From: Salinimicrobium tongyeongense
GTDB taxonomy: Bacteria; Bacteroidota; Bacteroidia; Flavobacteriales; Flavobacteriaceae
Length of the DNA: 64,000 nt
Assembly (NCBI RefSeq): GCF_026109735.1
Contig: NZ_CP069620.1
Location: 2,666,001 to 2,730,000, forward strand
Reading direction: 5' to 3'
Shown here: positions 31,838 through 40,963 of the stretch, piece after piece
How positions within the stretch are numbered: the stretch's first letter is position 1
How the letters are laid out: each line of letters opens with the position of its first letter
Program-made: the position numbers and the translations under genes
The notes under the pieces: model-generated
Seen by the model: the letters and a program-made list of their open reading frames with translations, nothing else
The model's database searches: none
Told to the model about the DNA's origin: nothing

Positions 31838-33365
31838 AACTCGGGCTGCAGCGAACTTCTTATGTTCAGCAGTTCTTCTACAAATTCGCGGCTGTTGGAA
31901 AGACGCGGTATTTTGTGCTGGCCACCCAGCTTGTTTTTTCTTTTTAACCACTCGTAAAAAGTACCTTCAGGCATTTCACGCACCACGGGGCGTTCAATGG
32001 CAATGTCGTTCTTCCTTTTTGCGGCATAATCGTCATTGTACCTGCCCAGTTCCCTGTCAAGCACATCGGTGAAATTCTGCATGTTTTCAGGAGACCTCAC
32101 AAATTCTATGATCCACTCGTGATAGCCTTTTTTGCGACGGTCATAGAAATAGGGGGCGGCAGTAAAATCGCGCAGAATGGCCCCTGTTTCCCTGCAGGCC
32201 TGTGAAATTGCCTTATCGGCATGTTCTGCAAAAAGGTCTTCCCCAAAAACATTGATACAGTGTTTGGTGCGACCGCTAATGGTAAAGCGGTAAGGGCTGG
32301 TGCTGGTGAATTTTATGGTGTCGCCAATCTTGTAACGCCACAATCCGGAATTTGTGCTTATCACCATTGAGTAGTTCCTGCCAGTTTCCACCTCACTCAG
32401 CGGGATCACCTTCGGGTTTTCAGAAAGGAATTCCTTTTCGGGAATAAATTCGTAAAAAATTCCGTAGTTGGGCATAAGCAGGAGGGAAGGGTCATCTTTT
32501 TGATCCTGGAGGGCAAAAAATCCTTCCGTAGCATTAAAGATCTCGAGGTATCTCAGGCTTTTATTTTTATCGAGTTCCTCAAACAAAGGCCGGTAAGGTG
32601 CAAAAGAAACCGATCCGTGAAAGAAAACCTCAAGATCTGGCCATACATCCTGAATGTAAGTGATCTTTTTCTCTTTGATGATATGCTGAAGCAGTAACAA
32701 CATCCACATGGGGGAGCCGGCAAGGCTGGTTACTCGCTGCTGGGCAGTTATTTCGGCGATCTTTTTTATCTTCTCTTCCCAGTTGTTCATCATGGTCACT
32801 TCCAGCCCTGGCGTTCTTCCAAACTGGGCCCAAAAAGGCAGATTTTTCATGACAATGGCCGAGATGTTGGCTATGTAATAGCTGTTACTGCCCGCCTGCT
32901 TGCCTTCCTGGCTGCCGCCAATGGATAGGTTCTTACCTGAAAACAACTTTGCATCGGGATAGTTTCGAATATATAATGCGAGCATATCGCGCCCCCCTGA
33001 TAGTGGCACTGCTCCAGACCTTCGGTAGAAACCGGGATGATCTTACTTGTAGCCCCCGTGGTTCCCGATGATTTGGCAAACCATTTTATGGGTGTGGGCC
33101 AGAGTACATTTGCTTCCCCCTTCAGGATTAATTCAATGTAAGGGTGAAGGTCTTCGTAATTGTTAAGCGGCACCTGCTCAACAAACTGGCGGTAATTATG
33201 AATATCTTTAAAATGGAATTTCCTTCCGTAGTAAGTATTCTTAGTTGTTTCCAGAAGTTGCTGCAGGACCCGTTGCTGAGTCTCGTGAGGATTGTTAATG
33301 GAATTTTCTAAGTCTTCGATCCGGCTCTTCATCACCAGATTGCCTATGGAATCAATTATCCCCAT
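31834..33365 (-). pseudogene. GH3 auxin-responsive promoter family protein, single-base frameshift
   Basis: The N-terminal part (from 33365, MGIIDSIGNLVMKSRIEDLE... KWFAKSSGTTGATSKIIPVSTEGLEQCHYQGG) and the C-terminal part (RDMLALYIRNYPDAKLFSGKNLSIGG... to 31834) are two halves of one acyl-acid-amido synthetase of about 510 residues in the adenylate-forming family (SSGTT is the phosphate-binding loop). They are in different frames. The break falls at a run of six C at 32992-32997 (G6 on the coding strand), where seven would restore the frame. Either a real null allele, a slippage-controlled gene or a sequencing error in a homopolymer. Tail overlaps tlpA-like gene end by 4 bp. Confidence 0.85.
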
Positions 33366-33476
33366 ATATCGCGATCAACTTTTGTAATGTTTTTTTGGTG
33401 GAGACTCACTAAAAAATCCCCCTCTCTTACAAGTGCCGAAGATACACAATAATCGCTTTTTTTGAACTTCACCTGC

Positions 33477-35849
33477 TTATTTTCCTTTATTAACATCTTC
33501 ATGAACAGGAAAAGTAAGTACAAAAGAGGTGCCCTCGTTGGGAACGCTTTGCACTTCTATTGTAGCCCCGTGATCATCAAGTATGTTCTTGACCGAGCAC
33601 AGCCCAATTCCCATTCCGCCGGGTTTGCGGGTGTAAAAAGATTCAAAAAGCCTGTCCAGCTGTTCTTTTTCCATACCACAGCCATTATCGGTCACTGTTA
33701 AAGAGTAGGTATTCTTCTTTTTCTTGATACTCAACGTTAGCTGGCCTTCATTTGGTACCATGGCCTCACTGGCATTGACGATAATATTAAGAATGGCAAT
33801 TTGAAGTTTCTCCTCATCGGCATTGATGAAATAAGGGCCGCGGTACCTCTTGTGAACAGTGACCCCGGTGAGGTAAATACGGTCTTTGGCATGGCGCAGG
33901 GCTTTATTGGTGGTTCTTGCCAGGCAGCACTTTTTCATTTGGGGCTTGGAGTAATTTGATGCCGTTAAAAGATCGGTTACCAGGTTGTTTAACGTGGAAG
34001 TGCTCCTTTTTATGATATCGGTATAATTCTTTAGTTTCTTTTTGTGCGACTCCTGGTTCATCTTTTCAAGTATGTCTACAGACATGCTGATGCTGGCCAG
34101 CGGATTCCTTAACTCGTGGGCCAGGGTTCTTGCGATCTCTCCTTTAATAGATAATTTTTCAGCAGTTATGAGGGCTTGCTGGGTCATTTTTTGTGATTGC
34201 ACATTGCGCAGCAACACGATGTATTCCACTACATTTCCTTTCTCGTTGCGCATAAATACTTTTCCTCTCGCATTGTAACACTCCCACTGTTTTTCGCTGG
34301 CTTTTAACCTGAATTCCACTTCGAGCAGGTCGTCATCGGCTCCCCGTAAGAGTCCGCTGTGAAAGCCAAGGGTTTTCTGCCGGTCCTGAGGATGAATGAG
34401 TGGCAGAATATCCAGTAGGGCCATGCCTTTTATTTTCTCGGCACTCATGCCTTCTTCGGCCGATATATCCCTGTTAATGCACCTCACCCTTTCAGAATAA
34501 AGGTCAAAAATCAAAATAACATCGGGCGAGGTCTCTACCAGCTGTTTTCTGAACCTGCTGTTTTCCCTTAATTTTTGTGACTTGGTTTTTTCCCGTGTAA
34601 TATTTTCGAGAGAGCAGATGAGAAGCCCTTTTTGACGCCGCCCCGAAATTCGGAACCAGTTGTTTTTTCCATTGCGGTTGAGCTCAATCTCAAAGTCGGA
34701 AGATTCCCCGGTGAGCATGGTTTGTTTAAAGGCTTCAAAAACACCTTTTTCGGCAGCTCCCGGATTGTATTTCAGGAAATTTCGCCCTACCATCTGGTTT
34801 TGATTGTAGTAACGGTTAATGATCCTGTTTACCCGCACATAGGTAAAATCTACAATGTCATAATTCTCGCCAAAGAGGGGTTTCATAACAAAGATGCCCT
34901 GTTTTACGGTGTCAAAAACCATTTGAAGCAGTTCGTTGTTTTCCTCCAGCTCCCGGGTACGGCTTTTTATCTTTAGTTCAAGATCTTCATTTAGCCTTTG
35001 CAATTTTTCTTCGGCTTCTTTTCGAGGCGTGATATCTGAGAAAAGGCAGGCAACTTTTCGGCTTTTTGAGCTCCCTATGGGAAAGGCATAGACATCAAAC
35101 CAGCGGTGATGAGCAGTAGCGTAATCTTCAAATCGCAGGGGTTCACCCGTAGCAGCCACTTTTCCAAGAGTATTAAACCAGTGGCTTTCGTGGTCGCGAT
35201 AGAATTCTCTCATGGTTTTGCCCAGAGGATTCCTTGAATCTGTATGTTTTTCAAACGCGGGGTTAACTTCAACAAAAAGATAATCTACAAGATTCTTCTG
35301 GAGGTCTAATATCATTTCTACCACCCCAAATCCCTGGTCGAGTGAATTTACGAGCACACGATAGCGGTTCAGGCTTTCCTGCAGCAACTGTTCGGTTTCC
35401 AGTCCCACTTCTCTTCTTCCCTGCACCCTAGAAGTGTCAAGTGGTTTGGCAAGAGTAAGGATGAAATCCTCATTGTTCTCTTTGAAGCCATCATACCTGC
35501 GACTAGAAAAATGAAAACGCTTCCAGTGTCCAAACGGAGATTTGAAACGAAGTATTTCAGAATTTTCTTTAGCATCAGCCGGGGTTTCTGTACTTCTTAA
35601 CAGTCGTAAAAACTGCGGATAATCTTCAGGATGGATTTTATCCCTGTAAAAGCTAACATTTTCTTCAAGGGCAGGAAGCCGGTCCCTGAAATACTGAAGA
35701 AACCTGTAGTTCACAGCCTTTATCGAAAAATCTTCCGCAGAACTGATGAACAAAAGAAATTCCTGGTTTTCATGTCCGTTAAAAGCATGGAACAGGCTGT
35801 GCATGGCACCAATAGGGATTTCATCGGGCATAAAGGTAGATTTTTGCAT
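33477..35849 (-). CDS. multi-PAS sensor histidine kinase, orphan
   Basis: A 790-residue soluble kinase without membrane segments. Seen: several PAS-like modules over residues 1 to about 550 (for example LLQESLNRYRVLVNSLDQGFGVVEM and LLQMVFDTVKQGIFVMKPL), a coiled coil at about 280-310, a HisKA dimerisation helix with the phospho-acceptor GEIARTLAHELRNPLAS at about 570, and an HATPase_c domain with NIIVNASEAMV (N box), DNGCGMEKEQL (G1) and GGMGIGLCSVKNIL (G2). No response regulator gene is adjacent, so its partner must be encoded elsewhere. Input signal unknown. Confidence 0.93.
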   Translation of the reverse strand: MQKSTFMPDEIPIGAMHSLFHAFNGHENQEFLLFISSAEDFSIKAVNYRFLQYFRDRLPALEENVSFYRDKIHPEDYPQFLRLLRSTETPADAKENSEILRFKSPFGHWKRFHFSSRRYDGFKENNEDFILTLAKPLDTSRVQGRREVGLETEQLLQESLNRYRVLVNSLDQGFGVVEMILDLQKNLVDYLFVEVNPAFEKHTDSRNPLGKTMREFYRDHESHWFNTLGKVAATGEPLRFEDYATAHHRWFDVYAFPIGSSKSRKVACLFSDITPRKEAEEKLQRLNEDLELKIKSRTRELEENNELLQMVFDTVKQGIFVMKPLFGENYDIVDFTYVRVNRIINRYYNQNQMVGRNFLKYNPGAAEKGVFEAFKQTMLTGESSDFEIELNRNGKNNWFRISGRRQKGLLICSLENITREKTKSQKLRENSRFRKQLVETSPDVILIFDLYSERVRCINRDISAEEGMSAEKIKGMALLDILPLIHPQDRQKTLGFHSGLLRGADDDLLEVEFRLKASEKQWECYNARGKVFMRNEKGNVVEYIVLLRNVQSQKMTQQALITAEKLSIKGEIARTLAHELRNPLASISMSVDILEKMNQESHKKKLKNYTDIIKRSTSTLNNLVTDLLTASNYSKPQMKKCCLARTTNKALRHAKDRIYLTGVTVHKRYRGPYFINADEEKLQIAILNIIVNASEAMVPNEGQLTLSIKKKKNTYSLTVTDNGCGMEKEQLDRLFESFYTRKPGGMGIGLCSVKNILDDHGATIEVQSVPNEGTSFVLTFPVHEDVNKGK

Positions 35850-36265
35850 CTATGAAAATTTAGAGAGGGCAGTACTTTGTGCTGCTTCTTCAACAATACT
35901 GTTAGGGGGAGTAAAGTTAAAATTAGGATAATTTTTTGATACCTCAACCATCAGGGTACCAGATTTTTACCGAAAATATGTTGCAGTTTGGCGGAAGCTG
36001 CATAGGCATTGACTTCCCTTCGGAAAAAAAATCCGATTTTTTTTAAAAAGTGCTAGTAAACCAGATAAATGGAGAAGAGGCAGCAGTCAGAATTCTGACA
36101 AAGAAGCTTTTAAAAACCTTTCTTGTGTAGGAGATATGTTTAAATATCCAAAATGCGGGAGCACCCGAAGAGAAATTTTCCTTCCCGTAGAATCTTACAG
36201 TGCTTTAACTTTTTATTTGGAAGCGATCTGTTAAAATGAACCCTCAAAAATGCAGAAATCAGCAG
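35850..36265. other. 415-bp intergenic gap, mostly featureless
   Basis: No gene is supported between the histidine kinase and the RNA helicase. The only item seen is a perfect 14-bp palindrome, GTCAGAATTCTGAC (36086-36099). It lies on the 3' side of the helicase gene, so it is not clearly an operator. Confidence 0.4.
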
Positions 36266-37615
36266 CTATTTTTTCTTTTTCCTGTTGTAGTTTTTGTCCC
36301 CGCGGGTCTTGGGTTTCTTGTATTTTTTCTTGATTTCCCTTCTGTAAGAGCCTCCCAGGTTCACCTTTTTGTTCTTCTCCTTCTTTTCGTGAAATGCAGG
36401 CCCAGGTTTATCTTCATCGGAAATTTTCCCCGGATTGTAAATTTCATTTGCTTTAGGCTGTTCCTCCGGGATGAGCTCTGTAGACACAGGAATTTCCTGG
36501 GGCAGCGGCTGCAAACTGATCTTTAAATCCATCAGGGATTCTATCTTTTCAAGATCATCTGTTTCTGAAGGAGTGGTGAAAAGTATGGCATGCCCTTCTT
36601 TCTCTGCCCTTCCGGTACGGCCTATGCGGTGTATGTAATTTTCGGGATATGCGGGGGTGTCAAAATTGATCACGTGGCTTACCTGCTCAATATCCAGGCC
36701 CCGCGCCATAACGTCGGTAGCTACGAGTATGCGGCAAAATCCGTCCCCAAACTGCCTTATGCTCCTCAACCGGTAATTTTGGGTCTTATTGGAGTGGATT
36801 ACGGTACACTCTTCTGGAAAAAGGGGATCGAGGTTTTGAAAAAGGCGATCGGCAATTCTTTTATTTCCGGCAAAAATGAGCACCTTGTGAAAAGTTTCTT
36901 TATCGGCCAGGAGGTGTTTTAGAAGATTCACCTTGGTGTAAAAGTTCGGGACTTCAAATCCTTCCTGGTTGATGTTTTCCAGTGGGGCGCCACTGGCAGC
37001 TACCGATACTGTTTCGGGATTCTTGAAATTCTCCTCAATTAGTTTCTTAACATCGGCAGTCATGGTGGCCGAAAACATAATGTTTTGCCGGTTCCCGGGA
37101 ATTAATTCCAAAATATTGGTAAGCTGAAACCTGAAACCCAAATCGAGCATCACGTCTACTTCATCAATCACCAGTTTCTGTATAGATTTTAACTGCAGGT
37201 CGCGGTTAATGGCGAGGTCGTAAAGCCTTCCCGGGGTAGCCACCAGGATGTCCAGCCCCCGGGCAACCAGCTGTTTTTGGGTGTTGATGTTGGTACCTCC
37301 GTAAATTCCAAGAATACGCGTGTTGATGTATTTGGTGAGCTTTTCAAGCTCTTCCACCACCTGCACCACCAGTTCGCGGGTGGGTACTAAAATGAGGATA
37401 CGCGGGTTCTTTTGTTCAGAATATTTCAGGCTCTTTAAAAGAGGTAGGAGGTAAGCCAGGGTCTTTCCCGTACCGGTCTGTGCGATCCCCACCATATCCC
37501 TGCCCGAAAGGATCACCGGTAAAGATTGCTCCTGGATAGGAGTGGGGGTGGAGATATTTTGATCTTCTAGTGCATTTAAAAGCGGAGTGCTAAGCTTGAG
37601 GTCCTGAAAAGTCAC
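36266..37615 (-). CDS. DEAD-box RNA helicase
   Basis: A 449-residue ATP-dependent RNA helicase. Ordered motifs: Q-motif region TPTPIQEQSLP, motif I AQTGTGKT, Ia PTRELVVQV, TPGRLYD, motif II DEVD (a DEAD variant), motif III SAT, ARGLDIE and HRIGRTGR (motif VI). The C-terminal tail is lysine-rich (KKYKKPKTRGDKNYNRKKKK), typical of RNA-binding extensions in cold-shock or ribosome-assembly helicases. It starts with GTG (37613-37615). A TAACTTTG box (37636-37643 on the minus strand) lies 21 bp upstream. Confidence 0.95.
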   Translation of the reverse strand: MTFQDLKLSTPLLNALEDQNISTPTPIQEQSLPVILSGRDMVGIAQTGTGKTLAYLLPLLKSLKYSEQKNPRILILVPTRELVVQVVEELEKLTKYINTRILGIYGGTNINTQKQLVARGLDILVATPGRLYDLAINRDLQLKSIQKLVIDEVDVMLDLGFRFQLTNILELIPGNRQNIMFSATMTADVKKLIEENFKNPETVSVAASGAPLENINQEGFEVPNFYTKVNLLKHLLADKETFHKVLIFAGNKRIADRLFQNLDPLFPEECTVIHSNKTQNYRLRSIRQFGDGFCRILVATDVMARGLDIEQVSHVINFDTPAYPENYIHRIGRTGRAEKEGHAILFTTPSETDDLEKIESLMDLKISLQPLPQEIPVSTELIPEEQPKANEIYNPGKISDEDKPGPAFHEKKEKNKKVNLGGSYRREIKKKYKKPKTRGDKNYNRKKKK

Positions 37616-37635
37616 GCGGTAAATTTTTAAGGTGG

Positions 37636-37643
37636 CAAAGTTA
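37636..37643 (-). promoter_or_regulatory. -7 box upstream of the DEAD-box helicase
   Basis: TAACTTTG on the minus strand matches TAnnTTTG and lies about 21 bp upstream of the GTG start. No convincing -33 TTG. Confidence 0.4.
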
Positions 37644-37715
37644 AACTTAAATTATTGAAAGCCTATGGGTTTTGTTTAAGCTAATGCCAGCTTTATTTCT
37701 TCCGCGCCTATTTTG

Positions 37716-37723
37716 TATTTTTG
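37716..37723 (+). promoter_or_regulatory. -7 box upstream of the FMN reductase
   Basis: TATTTTTG, 18 bp before the ATG at 37742. A very short leader would result. No clear -33 element. Confidence 0.4.
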
Positions 37724-37741
37724 GCTACCAATTTTACTACT

Positions 37742-38287
37742 ATGACAAAGATCCTGGCTTTTGCCGGCTCCAGCAGCCCAACTTCAATCAACCATCAGTT
37801 AATTCTAAATGTCACCCGGCGTATTTCAGATCAGCAGGTGGAGCTGCTCGAACTGCACGAGCTCGAGTTTCCTGTGTACAGCATTGTGAGGGAAAAAGAA
37901 GGTTTTCCCGAAAACGTGAAATTCCTCTATAAAAAGATTGTTGAAGCCCCTGCTCTTATTATCGCGGTAAACGAGTATAACTCTAATGTTTCGGGATTTT
38001 TTAAGAATATTATTGACTGGCTTTCGCGTGTGGAAAAGAATTTTCTCGCCGGCAAAAAAATACTTTTAATGAGCACCTCGCCCGGAAAACGAGGGGGTGC
38101 TTCGGCTTTGGAATACTGTAAAAACCAGTTTCCAAGGTTTGGGGGAGAAGTGGTGGAGAGCTTTAGCCTGCCTCAGTTCTACGAGAATTTTGATTCTGAA
38201 AAAGGCCTGGTGGTTAACGAAGTTTTTGACCTTGGCATTATAGACGTGGTCACTTCTTTCTCGCAAAATATCAAAGAGGCGCAGTGA
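37742..38287 (+). CDS. NADPH-dependent FMN reductase family protein
   Basis: A 181-residue flavodoxin-fold protein: FAGSSSPTSINHQL (flavin phosphate loop), NEYNSNVSGFFKNIIDWLSR, and LLMSTSPGKRGGASALEYC. It probably reduces FMN or quinones with NAD(P)H. The ATG at 37742 lies right after the promoter-like box and is preferred to a codon 7 positions earlier. Its TGA stop overlaps the GTG start of the pabB-like gene, so both are one operon. Confidence 0.9.
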   Translation: MTKILAFAGSSSPTSINHQLILNVTRRISDQQVELLELHELEFPVYSIVREKEGFPENVKFLYKKIVEAPALIIAVNEYNSNVSGFFKNIIDWLSRVEKNFLAGKKILLMSTSPGKRGGASALEYCKNQFPRFGGEVVESFSLPQFYENFDSEKGLVVNEVFDLGIIDVVTSFSQNIKEAQ

Positions 38288-39594
38288 GGATATCCAAAAA
38301 GGTCAAAATTAAAGAAGATTTTCCAGTAAAAAAGGCGCTCTTGCACTGGGCACGCCAGTTCAACGAAGTGGTGTGGCTCGATAGCAACCGGCATGAAGAC
38401 AGCTATTCGAATTTTGAGGCCCTGCTTGCCGTAGATGCCTTTACAGCTATTCAAACCGATGCTTCGGAAGCTTTTGACAAGCTGAAGGAATACCAGGAAA
38501 CTACTGCCGACTGGATTTTTGGGTATCTTACTTACGACCTTAAAAATGATGTGGAACACCTGAAAAGTGAAAACCACGACGGACTCCTTTTTCCCGAATT
38601 GTTCTTTTTTCAGCCGAAGAAGCTCATCATCGTCAGGAAGAATGAGCTCGAACTGCATTACCTGGGGCTGGTTGATGATGAGCTGGAAGAAGACCTGGAG
38701 CATATCCTTCAAAAAAGGCATTTTCAGGAGGAAATTTTTCCGGAGCCGGAAAGGGAGGTCAGGCTGAAGCCGCGCATCTCAAGAGATGAATATTTGCTGA
38801 AAGTGCAGGAAATGTTGGGGCATATTCAGCGGGGAGATATTTATGAGGCCAATTTTTGTCAGGAATTCTATGCTGAAGCTGTAAAATTTGATCCTTTTCA
38901 GAAATTTTTAGCTTTAAATGCCATTTCTGAGCCCCCGTTTGCCGCTTTTTTGAAAAATCACGATCATTACCTGCTTTCTGCTTCCCCCGAAAGATACCTT
39001 CAGAAGAAAAACAGGCAGGTGATTTCCCAGCCTATAAAAGGAACTGCCCCCAGGGCAATTTTTGATGCCGAAAAAGATAAAGAACTGGCGCTTCGGCTTG
39101 AAAAAGATCCTAAAGAGCGCTCAGAGAATATCATGATTGTAGACCTGGTGCGAAATGACCTGTCAAAAACAGCAAAAAAGGGCAGCGTTGAGGTGACCGA
39201 ACTTTGCGGGGTCTACAGCTTTTTGCAGGTGCATCAAATGATCTCTACCATAAAATCTCAATTAGATGAAGGCATTGCCGCGGTTGAGGTGCTGCGCAGC
39301 ACTTTTCCCATGGGCAGTATGACGGGGGCACCAAAGATCTCTGCCATGCAGGTCATTGAAGAGCTGGAAGAAACAAAACGTGGCCTCTACAGTGGTGCCG
39401 TGGGCTATTTTGAACCTTCGGGCGATTTCGATTTTAACGTGGTTATTCGCAGCATTTTGTACAACGCAGCTTCGGGGTATGTGTCTTTTTCGGTGGGGAG
39501 TGCCATTACAGCGGCCTCAATTCCCGAAAATGAATACCGGGAATGCCTGGTAAAAGCCGCAGCCCTTAAAAAGGTGCTGGAGGAGCAGGAATAA
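38284..39594 (+). CDS. pabB: aminodeoxychorismate synthase component I (PabB type)
   Basis: A 436-residue chorismate-binding enzyme that adds ammonia to chorismate on the way to p-aminobenzoate and folate. Seen: YLTYDLKNDVEHL, PRISRDEYLLKVQEMLGHIQRGDIYEANFCQEF, LLSASPERYL, QPIKGTAPRA, IMIVDLVRNDLSK, STFPMGSMTGAPKISAMQVIEELE and YSGAVGY. The GDIYEANF variant (not the TrpE form) favours PabB over anthranilate synthase. It starts with GTG, overlapping the stop of the FMN reductase gene. Confidence 0.9.
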   Translation: MRISKKVKIKEDFPVKKALLHWARQFNEVVWLDSNRHEDSYSNFEALLAVDAFTAIQTDASEAFDKLKEYQETTADWIFGYLTYDLKNDVEHLKSENHDGLLFPELFFFQPKKLIIVRKNELELHYLGLVDDELEEDLEHILQKRHFQEEIFPEPEREVRLKPRISRDEYLLKVQEMLGHIQRGDIYEANFCQEFYAEAVKFDPFQKFLALNAISEPPFAAFLKNHDHYLLSASPERYLQKKNRQVISQPIKGTAPRAIFDAEKDKELALRLEKDPKERSENIMIVDLVRNDLSKTAKKGSVEVTELCGVYSFLQVHQMISTIKSQLDEGIAAVEVLRSTFPMGSMTGAPKISAMQVIEELEETKRGLYSGAVGYFEPSGDFDFNVVIRSILYNAASGYVSFSVGSAITAASIPENEYRECLVKAAALKKVLEEQE

Positions 39595-39639
39595 AGGGAA
39601 ATCTTCAGAAAAAAGAGCCCTGCAACCCATGCAATTTGA

Positions 39640-39647
39640 TATCTTTG
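39640..39647 (+). promoter_or_regulatory. -7 box just before tilS
   Basis: TATCTTTG ends 5 bp before the ATG at 39653. This would give an almost leaderless transcript and supports starting tilS at 39653 rather than at the ATG at 39629. Confidence 0.45.
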
Positions 39648-39652
39648 AGCTT

Positions 39653-40963
39653 ATGCTGTCAGCCTTTAAAAAACACCTGCAGGAGCTGTTTCCTAAAACT
39701 TTTAAACGTAGGGTCCTACTGGCCGTGAGCGGTGGGGTAGACAGTGTTGTGCTCGCCCATTTATGCAAACAGGCAGGCCTGGAAATGGCCCTTGCCCACT
39801 GCAATTTTAACCTGAGAGGTGACGAGAGCGATGCCGATGAAGCTTTTGTCCTGGAACTGGCCGACGCCCTCGAAACCGAAGTCTTTATAGAGAGCTTTGA
39901 AACCGAAGCTTATGCGGCCGGGAAAAAAATCTCGGTACAAATGGCCGCGCGCGAGCTAAGGTATAACTGGTTTAAGGAGCTGCGCGAAACCCTGCAGTTT
40001 GACCATATTTTTACGGCCCATCACGCCAATGACAATCTTGAGACCGTGCTCATTAATTTTATAAGGGGTACCGGTATTGAAGGCCTTACGGGAATTCCAC
40101 AGGTGAATGAGTTTGTCGTTCGGCCGTTACTGCTATTTTCGAGGGCGCACATTGAAAATTATGCCCGGGAACATCAACTGCAATGGCGGGAAGACAGCAG
40201 TAATGCTTCCACTAAATATTTCAGGAATAAAGTGAGGCTGGAAGTGATTCCCAAACTTCTCGAATTGAATCCGCAGTTGCTTGAAAGTTTTGAAAATACA
40301 CGCCGTCACCTGCAGCAGAGTTCAAAGCTCATAGAAGATTATGTTTCGGTCATCTTTCCGAAAGTGGCAAAGCAGGAAGCCTACGGATATTCTTTCAAAG
40401 TCAAACTGCTAAGGACCCTGCCCAATACCAAGGCGGTGATGTACGAACTTTTTAAAACTTTTGGCTTCACCGAATGGGACGATGTACATGGCCTGCTCAC
40501 TGCACAGCCGGGAAAAATCGTTTACTCCAAAACCCACAGGCTTATAAAAGATCGGGAAGATTTGCTGCTTACCCTGCTTCCGTCACAAGATGATAGGAAG
40601 TACACCATCAAAGAAGATGAAGAAGTAGTGATGCTGCCTATGGGGACTTTTCATTTTGAACTGGACGAAGAAGTTGAAAAAACCGAAGCCGGCACAATTT
40701 TTATTGACCGGGAAAAGTTGCAGTTTCCGCTGGTGGTAAGAAGGTGGCAGCAGGGCGATTATTTTTACCCGTTCGGGATGAAAGGGAAGAAAAAAATTAG
40801 CAAGTTTTTCAAAGATGAGAAGTTATCTTTGCCACAAAAGGAAAATTGCTGGCTACTCTGTTCGGGGCAGGATATTGTTTGGGTTATAAATTACCGTGCC
40901 GATGCCCGCTTTGCCGTTGAAGACAGTACCCGGGAAATTTTGAGATTAAGTTACACACCATGA
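39653..40963 (+). CDS. tilS: tRNA(Ile)-lysidine synthase
   Basis: A 436-residue enzyme that modifies C34 of tRNA-Ile(CAU) to lysidine. The PP-loop ATP motif LLAVSGGVDSVVLAHLC is at residues about 23-40, followed by the family motif HCNFNLRGDESDADE, the tRNA-binding HHANDNLETVLINFIRGTGIEGLTG and a C-terminal domain ending FGMKGKKKISKFFKDEKL. The ATG at 39653 (MLSAFKKHL) matches the usual N-terminus and follows a TATCTTTG box. It overlaps the DsbD-like gene by 4 bp (ATGA). Confidence 0.95.
   Translation: MLSAFKKHLQELFPKTFKRRVLLAVSGGVDSVVLAHLCKQAGLEMALAHCNFNLRGDESDADEAFVLELADALETEVFIESFETEAYAAGKKISVQMAARELRYNWFKELRETLQFDHIFTAHHANDNLETVLINFIRGTGIEGLTGIPQVNEFVVRPLLLFSRAHIENYAREHQLQWREDSSNASTKYFRNKVRLEVIPKLLELNPQLLESFENTRRHLQQSSKLIEDYVSVIFPKVAKQEAYGYSFKVKLLRTLPNTKAVMYELFKTFGFTEWDDVHGLLTAQPGKIVYSKTHRLIKDREDLLLTLLPSQDDRKYTIKEDEEVVMLPMGTFHFELDEEVEKTEAGTIFIDREKLQFPLVVRRWQQGDYFYPFGMKGKKKISKFFKDEKLSLPQKENCWLLCSGQDIVWVINYRADARFAVEDSTREILRLSYTP

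Noticed and set aside
36086-36099. Palindrome GTCAGAATTCTGAC as an operator
   Set aside because: It lies downstream of the helicase gene and upstream of the kinase's own 5' end by more than 200 bp; a single 14-bp palindrome is within chance for this length.
38179-38721. 180-residue minus-strand frame over the FMN reductase/pabB junction
   Set aside because: It runs through two well-supported genes on the other strand and shows no domain.
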